This document shows, piece after piece, positions 24,425 through 35,239 of a stretch of DNA of 64,000 nucleotides (the stretch's first letter is position 1; each line of letters begins with the position of its first letter). The stretch lies in assembly GCA_928212115.1 (NCBI GenBank), contig CAKMRJ010005412.1, positions 247,872,050-247,936,049 of the forward strand, written 5' to 3'. The translations under genes and the position numbers were made by a program. The notes under the pieces were generated by a model that worked only from the letters and a program-made list of their open reading frames with translations, ran no database searches and was not told the origin of the DNA. Origin of the DNA: Lactuca virosa (taxonomy: Eukaryota; Streptophyta; Magnoliopsida; Asterales; Asteraceae).

Positions 24425-24600
24425 CACTACTAGAAAAATAACATATATATTTCGTGTTATAAAGGGTTAAGATAACATACAAATGTCTGTCATTAAAGTC
24501 TCAGTTGTAAATAAAAGATAATGCGCGCCCATTGACATAGATGCACAAGTATTTCATGTCGGGAGAACGATTTGTCTTTTATAAAGATATTCTTAAAACA
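24425..24600. mobile_element. CACTA (EnSpm-type) terminus, isolated
   Basis: CACTACTAGAAAAATAACAT at 24425 is the usual start of plant CACTA elements. No matching inverted CTAGTAGTG end was found within the next several kb, so this is one terminus of a truncated or rearranged element. The right limit is a guess. Confidence 0.45.
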
Positions 24601-25042
24601 TGTTTGTTTTGTGTATTTTCATGTGACATAGTCAAATAATGATATGTTTAAACTGATTCGTAAGGTATCCATCAAATCTTTTTGTAAAAAGATCGTAAGG
24701 TATTTTTGACATATTGACATTTTGGCATAGAAAACACGTTTAATTTACATGTCACAAAGAATATAAAAACATTTTCATGCATGCATGGAAAGTAAATTAA
24801 CCCGATACCTAAACATCTAAGTCCATTGATTGCACACGATTTCAAAAATGGCCTCCTAATGTTTTCTTTTAACGAGTAATTAATTAATTTGTTGTCCATT
24901 TCATAATTTAACAAGACTTGTGGTATCGGTAAGAATAGGTCGAATATTATTTCAATCTAAGTATATGATGTGAACATGTATTTTGTATGATATTTACAAA
25001 AGTATATAAAAAATGTAACATTTTTAAGTGATCAAGAATCTT
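24601..25042. other. intergenic DNA, probable 3' flank of the minus-strand gene at 25043
   Basis: AT-rich. Only a weak frame (24672-24914 minus) without a domain. Confidence 0.45.
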
Positions 25043-25672
25043 CTACATAGAGAAACAAGCACTGCTGGCGGCGGTGATGGTGGTGGGGGAAGCTTTAACC
25101 GGTGGAGCAACTCTTGAATGATCATCACCAATTTCCTCCCATCTCCGCCTATGAAATGGCCGTGGAAGATCTTCCGGCACAATTGTCTCCAATGAATTCA
25201 ACTGCCATGCCGGACATATTCTCTTACCACTCCACCGCTTCCCTTTTATCTTGGACGCCACCGCCTTTGACTCAATGGCAACCGCGTAGTCATGGTTATT
25301 TACAACTATGCCCTCCACTTGTAGTCCAATTATCACACATGCCATTCCAACTACGCATTGATTCTTCCAAGAAACCTCCTTCTTTGGTCTACACAAACAC
25401 AACCCAAAAAAGTCAACACAAAAATAACTTTAAGTCCAGCAGGCGTATGTTAGAAGAGATGTGTGTCGTGTGCTAACGTGCACAGATTTGGGAGGGCAGG
25501 TTTTATAAAGACACGTGTTCTTATAGTTGGATCAACGGCGGCTGATGCGTCGACAGAGGTAGGTTAATTTGACATACCTGACGGATGACGGTGGTTGACT
25601 GGTGGATGTGGTGGCCGGAGGAACTGTGGGTGGCCGTGGGTTGAAACAGCAGCTGGTTGTCATCATCACCAT
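25043..25672 (-). CDS. small two-exon plant protein with C-terminal CaaX-like motif; possibly CHLOROPLAST VESICULATION-like
   Basis: On the minus strand exon 1 runs 25672-25578 and exon 2 runs 25388-25043. The donor is CAG|GTATGTC and the acceptor TTTGTGTAG|ACC. The AG of exon 1 and the A of exon 2 make one Arg codon, so the frame is kept, giving 146 residues. The start is the ATG at 25672 (MVMMTTSCCFNPRPP). A hydrophobic stretch VVGMACVIIGLQVEGIVV lies near residues 43-60. A well-formed C-terminal block includes CPAWQLNSLETIVPEDLPRP followed by RRRW. The last four residues, CFSM, fit a farnesylation-type CaaX box. The overall pattern reminds me of the plant CV (CHLOROPLAST VESICULATION) family, stress- and senescence-linked plastid proteins. 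That is from memory and unverified. The gene structure is more certain than the name. Confidence 0.65.
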
Positions 25673-25795
25673 CTTTCTCTCCAAAAGTTTAATGGAGATG
25701 TGATCATGTCTATAAAGCCTTTTATTAGGATTTTTTAGGAGTTGTGATCTCATAGTTCGCCCACGTGGGTTGGACCCACTTAACGATTGACCCAC
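25579..25795 (-). other. alternative upstream extension of exon 1
   Basis: The frame of exon 1 stays open upstream to an ATG at 25795, which would add 41 basic residues. I prefer the internal ATG at 25672 because the added part is not hydrophobic or transit-like, but the longer start cannot be excluded. Confidence 0.3.
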
Positions 25796-25799
25796 AGAT

Positions 25800-26520
25800 G
25801 TGAAAATGTTTTTTGTAACAAGTTTAAACTCTAAACAATTGGATACTTATTTTTCTTAATCATAAAAACATATTATATTTTTGTAGTTTAAATTAAATTA
25901 ATTAATATAAATAATCAGTTTAATATAAAATAAGAAGTAAATCGTGCAATTTTGATAAAAGAAAATATATATATATATATATTTAAACCTTAATAGCCGT
26001 AACAAAAACGTTACTTGCGGTATTTCAACACTTCTATTTTAATGGCGTGTGGGCTTATTCGATGGAGACCACGGGAACAGGCTTGCACGTTTCCTTTTAA
26101 AGTGGAGCATTTATGTGCATAAAAACTATATATACGAATCAATATATCTATTTTTACGTTGGTTACTTATCTTCCATAAAAATGACAAAAGATTATGAGT
26201 ATTTATATTAAAATTATTGTGATCGTGATTGCTGGGTTTTGTTCATATTTGTTTATTTATCTTTTTTGGAATTTGGTGGGTTTTCATCTACTCTTGATGA
26301 CTTTGGGATCTTTTATTGATCGATGGATATTTAAATATTTTGATTTTATAGATATAATATATCTAGTTTATTTCTTAAAATTTTCTAATCTTCAATTAAT
26401 GGAAGTTGATTGTTGCAAAGTAGCCAAAAACAATACTGGAATTGTAAAAATAAATCTTGAAAAACGAAATATGTCATTTAACAAGTAGTTCAGGGACTAG
26501 TTTCGGAAAAACTAAATTCA
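25800..26520. other. intergenic DNA without supported features
   Basis: AT-rich. The 97-residue plus-strand frame at 26195-26488 looks like a hydrophobic chance frame from T-rich DNA. Confidence 0.45.
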
Positions 26521-26524
26521 GCCT

Positions 26525-26530
26525 TATAAA
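26525..26530 (+). promoter_or_regulatory. TATA box candidate upstream of the hairpin
   Basis: CTTATAAACC, about 110 bp upstream of the hairpin at 26638, a suitable distance for an RNA polymerase II start inside 26550-26565. Inferred from sequence only. Confidence 0.35.
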
Positions 26531-26637
26531 CCCCATCTCACTAATGTCTCCGCCGATCTGGACCTTCCGGTGGGAGGCGATCGGAGAATTCGTGAATAGC
26601 CTGCCGGCGTCAGTCCACGCCATACCATATTCTTCCG

Positions 26638-26783
26638 ATCTTTGCCTCCATTACTGCTGTAGCCAATGATTTTTGCGTAATTTTATTTAGTTCGTTTGAT
26701 TGTAACTTTTACTCGATAACTGGTACAATTTCCAAAATATTACGCAAAAATCGTTGGCTATCAGAAGATATCGGAGCAAAGAT
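26638..26783 (+). ncRNA. MIRNA-like hairpin complementary to the downstream gene
   Basis: Bases 26660-26681 (5' arm) and 26739-26760 (3' arm) are reverse complements over 22 nt, with a single T:G pair, which is still paired in RNA. Outside this the stem continues imperfectly, and ATCTTTGC at 26638 pairs with GCAAAGAT ending at 26783. The loop is about 57 nt. The 20-nt word TACGCAAAAATCATTGGCTA is the exact reverse complement of the 5' arm, and it also occurs in the sense strand of the coding sequence at 28527-28546. A small RNA from the 5' arm would begin with U and pair perfectly with that mRNA. Expression and processing are not known. Confidence 0.55.
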
Positions 26784-27311
26784 TAGATGGATTTTTTGGG
26801 TTTGGCTTGGGTTGACTTCGTCAGATTCATCTGTAGAACACAAAGATTATCTTTAGAGGAGCTGTTTTCCCCGATCTAAACAGACCAAGGTATATTTATC
26901 TGGAACATTGATTTATCGTAGTGTGTTTTGTTGAATAAAAATAGCCTGAATGTAATTGATATACTATTTAATTTCTTCATGTTTGTGTATGGTTATGCAT
27001 CTCCTTGATTGGTTCTGCATATGATCTTATCTATTCCAGTTTTTAACCCATGAAAATGATTTGCATTTCTGTAGGATTTTCTTTTTGGGGATAGAATCCA
27101 TAGAATCTTGTGTTCTTCTACTGATTGTTGAAAAATGATATCTCCAACTTCCTCAGATAAGATTACATGAACACATATAGTTATATGAATCGGAAATCTT
27201 TTATTTTCTGGAACATATAGATTGCCTTGTATTATATGTTACATGGAAATCATGAGTATAGTATAAGTGTATAACTATCAAGCCTTGAACTGTTGAACAT
27301 CACCTAAATGC

Positions 27312-27353
<42 letters not shown>

Positions 27354-27950
27354 CGATACATGCTAAATAAATTATTATACAAAAAGTTCATCTATGAATA
27401 AAGGTTCAATGCGATCTTAATAGTATAGCACATGTGACATGTTGAGGAGAAGAACCTGATTCATAAATCCAAACTTGCTTTCCATCTATTCTGTTCATTT
27501 TTGCTTCATCTTCCCTGATTACAACTCTATGAGAGTAATCATTCCACCTCCTTGAATCATATCACCTCATTCACATTCACATTCACATTCACATTCTCCA
27601 ATTTTTATTATTGATTTTAGTGTCATCCGAGCATTTGGTCTCTTACCATTTTAAATATTACATATACAAATTTAGTTTGTTGCTTCAGTCTTTGTGCTTG
27701 AGAACTCAAAGTTCCATCTTGTAGCATTGAAGTTTGGGAAACACCGGCATAGGGTCGAATTATCAATTAAGGAAAGTGAACTCTACACTCTAAATATCAT
27801 CAACTCCCTTTTCTCCCTCCATATCTAACAGTTTTAAAGCCATATCTAAAAAAAGACCACGTTCTATTTCTAGTTGCTTAATTCCCTCATCTAACGTTAG
27901 ACTCAGAAAGTTACCTAGAAGACACAATGGTCATAGTTGGTTAACTTTTG
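26784..27950. other. intergenic DNA with simple repeats
   Basis: It holds a run of about 33 T (27316-27348) and a short (CATTCA)n array (27568-27596). A possible splice donor AAG|GTATAT near 26888 could belong to the transcript carrying the hairpin. No coding frame is supported. Confidence 0.5.
27316..27348. repeat. poly(T) tract
   Basis: An unbroken run of about 33 T. It could be the A-tail of a minus-strand retroposon, but I see no recognisable body beside it. Confidence 0.9.
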
Positions 27951-27958
27951 TATAAATA
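27951..27958 (+). promoter_or_regulatory. TATA box candidate of the 28257 gene
   Basis: TATAAATA about 300 bp upstream of the start codon, followed by pyrimidine-rich sequence. If used, the 5' UTR would be about 270 nt and contain an (AC)n tract at 28214-28233. Confidence 0.4.
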
Positions 27959-28213
27959 CTTGAGTTTTCTCATTTGTCTTCACTGTTAAAAATTAAAAAT
28001 TTGCCTCTAAATTTTTTCTCTATCTAGATATAGTAGAATATTTTTTTAGCTACTATTTAACCACTTGTAAAAAGTAGGTCCTCTCCTAGGAAAATTCCTT
28101 GAAACTCACAATTGATACAAACAAACAAAAACAACAAAAAGTAAGCATCAGTGAATGATAAAATATTTCTACACGGATTGTGACTTGTCCTCTTTGATTT
28201 AGTATAAGTCACG

Positions 28214-28233
28214 AACACACACACACACACACA
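28214..28233. repeat. (AC)n microsatellite in the probable 5' UTR
   Basis: Alternating A and C for about 20 bp, 24 bp before the start codon. Confidence 0.9.
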
Positions 28234-28256
28234 CTCATACACACAGTTAAGGCAAA

Positions 28257-28619
28257 ATGGGTGGCAGGGTGACTGTGTTTGAAAACAGGGCAGCAGTAGA
28301 TATGGAAATTCGAGTGTTTGTTCCACCTGCCCGGCCTGACCGATACCGGATGATCATTAGGGTCAAACCAGGTGAGGTCAGAAAAGTGTTGACCAAAAGG
28401 TTATGCAACTGGAATGAGTATTTCCCTTTCCCTAGTGAAAAAACTGATCATAATCATATCTTTCTCATGGTTTTCATGGATGGGACTTACACGGGTGTCA
28501 CTTTGCTTCCATGGGAAGTAAAGAAATACGCAAAAATCATTGGCTATTATGTGGATGACTGCCACGTCATCCTAAAAGGTGTTAGATGCACCTTCGCTAC
28601 CTTCTTCAGACTCAAGTAA
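28257..28619 (+). CDS. unrecognised 120-residue protein, complementary to the 26638 hairpin
   Basis: An intact single-exon frame of 120 residues starts at an ATG in good context (CAAAATGGGTG). I do not recognise the family. The protein is basic and beta-rich in appearance. It starts MGGRVTVFENRAAVDMEIRV, then has a block rich in Arg/Val/Lys (RMIIRVKPGEVRKVLTKRL), an acidic-aromatic middle, and KKYAKIIGYYVDDCHVILKG near the end. There is no signal peptide or membrane segment. An AATAAA lies at 28686, suggesting a compact, expressed gene. The codons for YAKIIG(Y) at 28527-28546 are exactly complementary to the 5' arm of the hairpin 1.8 kb upstream, so post-transcriptional control by a small RNA is possible. 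It could be a lineage-specific or DUF-family gene. Confidence 0.7.
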   Translation: MGGRVTVFENRAAVDMEIRVFVPPARPDRYRMIIRVKPGEVRKVLTKRLCNWNEYFPFPSEKTDHNHIFLMVFMDGTYTGVTLLPWEVKKYAKIIGYYVDDCHVILKGVRCTFATFFRLK

Positions 28620-28850
28620 AGACTACTTCTGGTATTTTCAGACGAAAATTAAGACGGATTTGAAGCTTGAAGCTATGTATCATTTCAATAAAGTGTATGT
28701 TTCTTTTGCTGTCTCATATATAAGTTGATGTGTTTATGTTGTCAACGTTTTGTGTTTAAATGGCTATGGAATGCATATTTCAAGCTTTATGCTTGATACT
28801 TCTTGATTCATAATACGGGGTAATTTTACTTTAATTATTTTTTTTTGGGA

Positions 28851-29219
28851 AATCTTCGGAAAAGTCCTAATATTTCACCATAATTTACCAAAAAGTCCCA
28901 AACTAAAACTGACTTATGAAAAAGTCTTGATTACCGGAAAAAATGACAATTTGACCTTTTTTTTCTCGTTTATCGGTTTCAATACTTACCCGGTTTTATT
29001 AAAGTCCCATTATTTTACCATAATTTTCATTAAAATCCCATTATTTTACAATAATTTGGGACTTATTCATAAATCATGGTAAAATAATGAGACTTTATTA
29101 AAACCGCGTAAGTAATGAAACCGGTAAACCGGGAAAAATGAGCCAAATCGTCATTTTTACCGGTAATTGGAACTTTTTCGTAAATTAGGGTAAAATATTA
29201 GGACTTTTCCGGAGATTTT
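28851..29219. mobile_element. fold-back MITE with long inverted arms (about 370 bp)
   Basis: The left end AAATCTTCGGAAAAGTCCTA and the reverse of the right end AAATCTCCGGAAAAGTCCTA match. The inverted similarity continues for about 150 bp on each side (TTACCGG, AACCGGTAAAC-type phrases). The element sits in T-runs on both sides, so the duplication (possibly TTTTTTTTG) is uncertain. A Mutator-like MITE is the best guess. Confidence 0.7.
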
Positions 29220-29600
29220 TTTTTTTGTACACCATATGTTGTTGAACTTGTAAAAAGTGTTCAACCATATTCACTTTTAGCATTGGTTATATTGGTTGCA
29301 TATGTAAATTTGATTGTGTTGTATCCACTTTTAGTATGTTTGACAACACTTACGTGTGACTATACTTTCGAAACTCATAAAATAGCAATTTAATAATCAC
29401 TATATATCTATTATTATATGCAACTGATCAAACAAAAAGAAGAAAATTAGATTTTAATAAACAAAGAACTAAACTAGATAATGTGGGAGGAATAAAATTT
29501 ACACGACAGAAACAATTCTAAACTACGTATATAAATATCCCTCAAGTACAAAATTATCAAACTATGTAAATGGAAGCTCAAATTCAAACAATCATAACAG
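29220..29600. other. intergenic DNA, 3' flank of the ankyrin gene
   Basis: No frames or repeats supported. Confidence 0.5.
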
Positions 29601-30500
29601 TTACAATCTGGGATTCTCATATGAAAAAAGTCGTCTCTGTGGCTTAAAGAGATGTCTTGAACTAATGGTTGAGTGAAACGAATCCATCAAAAGATGATAA
29701 TGTAGTGTAGCATATGAAATGATAGGTATAAAAGCAAAAACGCTAATTGGAATTGCAACCGTGATTAACTTCTCTTCATATAGCAAGAAGAAGCTGATGC
29801 TAAAAGCGACCATTATGGTCATTATTGATAGGAAAAGTGTTCCTAAACCTATCAATAATTTTTTGGGTAATGATTTCAAGAAATCTTGTTGAGCATAACG
29901 AGATGTGAGGATTGATAAGAACACAAGAATTGAAGTCGAAGATAAGATTAAAGAAATGGCATCCACTATGACAAACGCTATGAAGACCCCATTTTTGCGA
30001 AACATAGGAAAGCCATCACTTTGGTTGTAACCACCTGGAATTGTAAAAGCAACTGCAAACACGATAGTGGCTATAAGTGCAGCAACCACCATGCATTGAC
30101 TAGCTGTTCCTTTCATCCATTCCTCACCTTTTGACACTAGATCTTTATGGCTTTCGGTGAATAATTCAAGTGGTGTTAACCCATCATTGTTCTTCTCTTT
30201 TCTATAAAAAGGAGGAATCATAGACTCTACCTTCTACAACACAATGTACAAAAGATTATAAATTAATATCCTCCAACCTTACTTTAGCACGCTAACGAAA
30301 TATGGATGGAAGATATATAATGTGTACCTTGAACCATTGTAATTCACGTTGCATTTGAAAAGCTACTCCTGAGACATCCTCAAGTCGATTTTTCACTCTA
30401 TTCTTACCAACTAAATGCAACATATTATTGCGATCTGTGTCTGTGAGACGAGTTATAACATCCTTCATTGATCCTATCTCATATAATAGTTTGTAGATAC
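29601..30500 (-). pseudogene. 3' part of the ankyrin/PGG gene
   Basis: 30500-30328 encodes IYKLLYEIGSMKDVITRL through QRELQWFK, the linker between the ankyrin repeats and the membrane domain. Its donor is AAG|GTACAC. The last exon, 30233-29601, holds KNNDGLTPLELFTESHKDL, then the PGG motif (FTIPGG) within the first hydrophobic segment, and three more hydrophobic segments ending in a short basic tail. The open frame is undamaged here. Confidence 0.85.
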
Positions 30501-30781
30501 TCACGCTTTACAGAAATGTAATAGCACACAATATATATCAAACTACTCTTTGATTAATTTGGAAATATAACTCAAAAACCAAATTAGTTTACAGTGTGTT
30601 TTTGTTTCTCTGTGTTGGTGTGTATTACCCTCTTGATAATGCACTGTATTTATAAGATGGACTAAATCATTTCCAATCCTATAATAATAAACATGAGACC
30701 CAACCAACTTGTTGGTGTCCCATACTTTATTTATGGGTGGAAGACATGAGTGGAGTGAAATGAGGAATTAGGATTCCAACA
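30501..30781 (-). repeat. 3' LTR of copia element B (281 bp)
   Basis: On the minus strand it starts TGTTGGAATCC and ends AAAGCGTGA, so the 3' terminus is GA instead of CA. The same end is seen in the partner LTR and agrees with the TSD. Confidence 0.85.
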
Positions 30782-30796
30782 ATCACCCCCGAATCT

Positions 30797-31633
30797 CTAA
30801 GTCCTTCTAGAGATGTCTTCAATCCCGATCAAGTCCCGCATTATCTTGAACTTGGTTCGAGCCAACGGTTTTGTGAGAATGTCTGCCTTTTGTTCTTCAC
30901 CTGGAATGTACTCCACCTCCACTTGTTCCTTTTCAACGCAATTACGAATGAAGTGAAACCTAGTGTGAATGTGTTTACTTCTTCCGTGAAAAACGGGATT
31001 CTTTGTTAGTTCGATAGCCGACTTGTTATCAACTCTAAGAACCACCTTCTCTTGCGTTTTGTTCAAGATTTCTCCCAGCAAATCTTGAAGCCATATTGCT
31101 TGACATGCAGCCGCAGTGGCTGCCATGAACTCTGCCTCGCAAGATGATAAAGCAACAGTATCTTGCTTTTGAGAACACCATGTTATTGGAGACAACCCAT
31201 AGTAGAAAATATGACCAGTTGTGCTTCTTCCGTCATCTGGATCAACATTATGACTACTATCACTGTAACCAATTATTCGATTTTGTCCCATCCTCTCGTA
31301 CTTGATTCCGTATCCCGTTGTTCCTCGTAAATACCTTAGGATGTGTTTGATTGCAACACCATGTGATTCTCTTGGATCTTGCATGTATCGACTAACAACT
31401 CCAACCGCATATGCCATATCGGGTATTGTCTGCAAGAGATATCTAAGGCATCCTACCAACTTTTGGTATTGTGTCGGGTCGATTTCGGGTTCATCTTCGG
31501 CCTTCGATATTTTGGTTCCTGGATCCATGGGAATGTGGGTAGGATTGCAATCATGTAAACCGACTTCCTTTAGAATGTGTTGTGCATACGCTTCTTGGTT
31601 TATTGTAATCCCCGATTCATCCTGTTTGACTTC
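30797..31633 (-). pseudogene. copia element B RNase H and RT end
   Basis: This is the C-terminal part of the copia polyprotein on the minus strand. It has the connection motif SYLRYLLQ-like (KLVGCLRYLL), GYSDSSHNVD (RNase H first acidic region), LSSCEAEFMA, the ADILTKPL motif and the C-terminal tail. It is open from 31528 to 30797 and joins, through the TSD AATGC of element C, to the RT at 42601. RNase H would remove element RNA during cDNA synthesis. It is inactive because it is separated from RT. Confidence 0.85.
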
Positions 31634-31638
31634 AATGC

Positions 31639-34287
31639 TGTGACAACCGTCAAATTTCGGTCAAGTCAAAGTCAAACAAAGTCAACAAGTCAAACCGGTC
31701 AACTCCAATAACCCTTGTATGTTAGGGTTGACGTTATGTAATCACTATACAATTCGCTATTTTAATGAGAAATCATCATTTGGAAAGTTCATGTGTTTGA
31801 TTTTCCTTAGCCTTAACAGTGCTAAACAACGAACCAAAGCGATAAAACACTATTGCACAATCATCGGGATTGTGTACGACACTAAAACACGGTTTAACAG
31901 GGTTTACGAACCTTGCGTTGTGAAGCCGGACACTCAAATTAATCACAAACGAAACCTCTCTAAATCGTTTTCACTCTATCTCTTTCTATTTGAAATCTCT
32001 CCCAAATCTCTCCCAAATCTCTCTCGCAGACGGCCCCTTTTTACCGGTTTTTCGACTACGACTTCGTTTTAACTCCGTTTTTCATTATTTTAACGTGGGA
32101 TTTTCACCCAAAACTTTATTTTATAAACTAAGGCCCCAATATATATAAATCTCCAGGGTTTTTATAAAAATGTACCTAAAAGAATTGGTGGTTGGACTAA
32201 TTATTGAGGGAATATTTGCTTTTCCTTATTTTATGACAAAAGCAAGCCACCACCACCTCACTCTATGATCATCCACTCTTTCCCACTACTCCTTGTCACC
32301 TTAGTGGACCTTTACACCCAATCTCCAGCTCTTCCCACGTTCTAAGAGCTGGAGGATTGATCCTCTCTCCTCATTCTCCATAAAGTTCTTTCATTCTACA
32401 CTTAGCAACCAAAGGACACTCTCCAAAATTCTCTCATCTTTTCTCTCAACTTCAAGAACTTCAAGGCTTTCTCCAGGGATTTCTTCCTTCAATTAGTAAG
32501 TATCTTCATCATTCACATAATTATTAAACTCCATTCTACTCAAATCATTGATATCTTACACAAATTCCATCTTATTCGGTGTTAGATTCTCGAATCATCA
32601 AGACATCTTCTTAGTGTTCTTGGGTTGAACACTTCCTCTATCTCACTTTCATCTACTGAAATCACATAAGGTGAGTTCATACCCCTACATTTACATGTTT
32701 TCTTAAGTTTTAAGGGGGGAATACAAGTAAAATCATCAAGAACACAATTAAACTTTTTCTAACAGATTACATCAGAAAAGATGGACTTTAATCACGGACT
32801 GTTTTGGTCAACTTAAATATTTTAGTTTTCAAAACTGTTCCAGGTGCAAGTAGTTCAAACTCTTAGCTTTAAAATGGCTACTTGCACATCTCCATATGAT
32901 GTTTCTACAATTTATGGTGATTTTTACAAAACTGCCTATCATTTCAGAGGCAAACCTGGACCAGCCTGTGATTATGGACATTTTGACCTCTGTTAGAGAT
33001 CACTAAAAATCATGATAAAATTTATGAACAAACTAGACTCATATTCCAAACTCTCATAATTTGTGGATTTGGATTTGGAGCTTTGATGATTTTTCTATAA
33101 ATTTTCTAAGAACAGTAACAGAAACTGTATTCAACGAAAAGTTGCTGTCAATTTCATTTCACCTTGTAACATGTTGAGCAAGGTGTATATCTTTATGTGA
33201 TTATATGTTATTGCAATATATGACATTTTATCTTAATATTTAGACACACATCAGTTTACAAATGGATTTGGACATATAAAATATAAAGAATAACAAGTGA
33301 TTATAATCAAAGTACAACCGATACATTCAAACATTTAATAAACTATTTTGAATATAGTTTGCATACATTACTACGTACTACCCTTGGTTGATAAACTATA
33401 ATAGGTATAGTTTATGATACATTACATAACACATACATTTAAAAAGGGTACATTTATACAAAGGATATTTTCATTAAGCAAGGTACGGCCATACGGTACC
33501 AAGTTTTCATAACACGTAATTCCGTTAATGACTTTGTGAGACATTTACTTCAAATTACCATTAAGTCCTGTATTGTAACCAGAGTCTCCTTGAGGGAGAG
33601 CGTGATAGTTGTGTATAGATCTATATTGGGTTTGACAAACCCACACCTAAACTGCATGCAACAGTTAGACCGATAGGTCTGGGGTGACAAATGTCATAAC
33701 ATTTCCGACGCCCGAAGAACGTCGTTTTAGGCAACCTTGGTCATAGCATGGTTATAATAAACTCACACAAAGTATTAATAAATATTGGAATTTACGGGAA
33801 CTTCATTAAAATTAAACGAGTTTATGTCGATTTAAACTTACATTATTTATTATAAGTAAGAAAAGTTACTTATACATTTCGGTCTTTGAATTTAAGACTA
33901 CATATACATTTTAAGGAAAATATTGGATTTTCTAAAACAAATACTACTTTTACAAACGAAAGGCTTTTAATAATACCAAACAAAAGCTTATGAACTCACC
34001 AACCTTTGTGTTGACACTTTTCAAAACAACTTGTATTCTCAGGAAATCATTAAACAGGTAACCAAGTGCTTTTGAGGATGGGGCGCTAAGGCGTCTACTA
34101 TTTCATATTTTGTCAACATATTGTAATTGATTCGTAAACATGTAATTCATACAATGATGTAACTTTTTCAATTATATATATGTTGGTTGTGTTTGCTTCA
34201 ATTACTATTACAATTGTTGTTATGATACTATACATGAAGTCCTCCACCCCCGGACGTTTCCGCCATCCTTGGTTTGGGGGTGTGACA
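31639..34287 (+). repeat. 5' LTR of gypsy element C (2649 bp)
   Basis: A TATA box TATATAAA at 32142-32149 is followed by a downstream leader. Seven GTCAA words lie at the extreme left end. The frame at 31719-32072 also occurs in the other LTR and is probably non-coding. Confidence 0.93.
31649..31702 (-). promoter_or_regulatory. cluster of TTGAC (W-box core) words at the LTR 5' edge
   Basis: GTCAA occurs seven times in 54 bp, two as GGTCAA (TTGACC on the minus strand), about 450 bp before the TATA box. It is repeated in the other LTR at about 39968-40021. TTGACC/T is the known core bound by WRKY factors; activity here is inferred. Confidence 0.45.
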
Positions 34288-34290
34288 GAT

Positions 34291-34302
34291 TGGTATCAGA
34301 GC
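34291..34302 (+). other. primer binding site of element C
   Basis: TGGTATCAGAGC three bases after the LTR, complementary to the 3' end of initiator tRNA-Met. Confidence 0.9.
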
Positions 34303-35239
34303 ACAGTTTATAGTGAATTAAGTATATCAAACCACATAAGATATACAAACTATAAACACAATTGGGACTAATAGTCTCTGATTTGTGCATTTTTCAAATA
34401 AATATACTCTTAGAAAATAAATGATTTTCTTGATTAAAGTATACATACATACATTACATGCTCGCATGGTATCATAACTAGCGAAAACATAAAGCAAAAG
34501 AAGAAGAGTTGAACATTTTGAGTATGCCTTAGTATATGTGGATTAAATCTGGGAAGATATAGCCTGATCAACTATATATGTCCGGGAATTGACTTGCATA
34601 TACCGGGGGATGGTCAGGATGGGCAACAAATCTAACAAACCTAATAACACACTACAAAGGATACTTTAAGAACTCAAAACTAAACATTTACAAATACTAT
34701 AGGAGTATTTTGTGTTACTATAATAAATTATCTGAGAATTAAATAGGTCTTTATTTATAGATCAATAGCTGCTAAGTGGATGCGCTAAGGTCATATGTAA
34801 CTAAGATGCTATAGACTTAGAATTTATGTATCTTTGTTTCACTTCCTGTCCTTGTTTGGTTGTGGTCTTGGAGTTAGGGTCATCTATTCGAAGGACTATT
34901 ATATCTTAATCACATATGACTGGTAAGCACTTTGCAACTAATGAAGTAACCGATAAAGATCTTTTTAAAACATAAATATATTAATTATGTCCCGACTAAA
35001 TTAGTATGTGTGAAACTTTTACAAACGGTCATATACTTGGAAACAAGGAAACTCAAATAAAATATTTTATACTTTCATTTTACCTCATAACCCAATGTAT
35101 TGGGTCAATTAAAAGTATAAAATCGTATGTATCGTAAACATACCGGAAAACAACGTAATAATATACTTTATGTATAAAATATTTTCCTATAAATATACTT
35201 TCACTAAAAGAACATTGGTTTACAACTTATGACAGAACC
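34303..35239 (+). other. untranslated leader of gypsy element C
   Basis: About 0.94 kb between the primer site and the gag ATG. No frame of note. Confidence 0.8.

Noticed and set aside
26195..26488. 97-residue hydrophobic frame upstream of the hairpin
   Set aside because: T-rich sequence gives a Phe/Ile/Leu-rich translation without a domain or good start context.
27316..27348. T33 run as the tail of a SINE or retrogene
   Set aside because: No body with a promoter box, coding remnant or flanking duplication was visible next to it.
31719..32072. 117-residue frame present in both LTRs of element C (also 40038-40439)
   Set aside because: It lies before the LTR TATA box, has different C-terminal ends in the two LTRs because of an 11-bp length change, and shows no domain.
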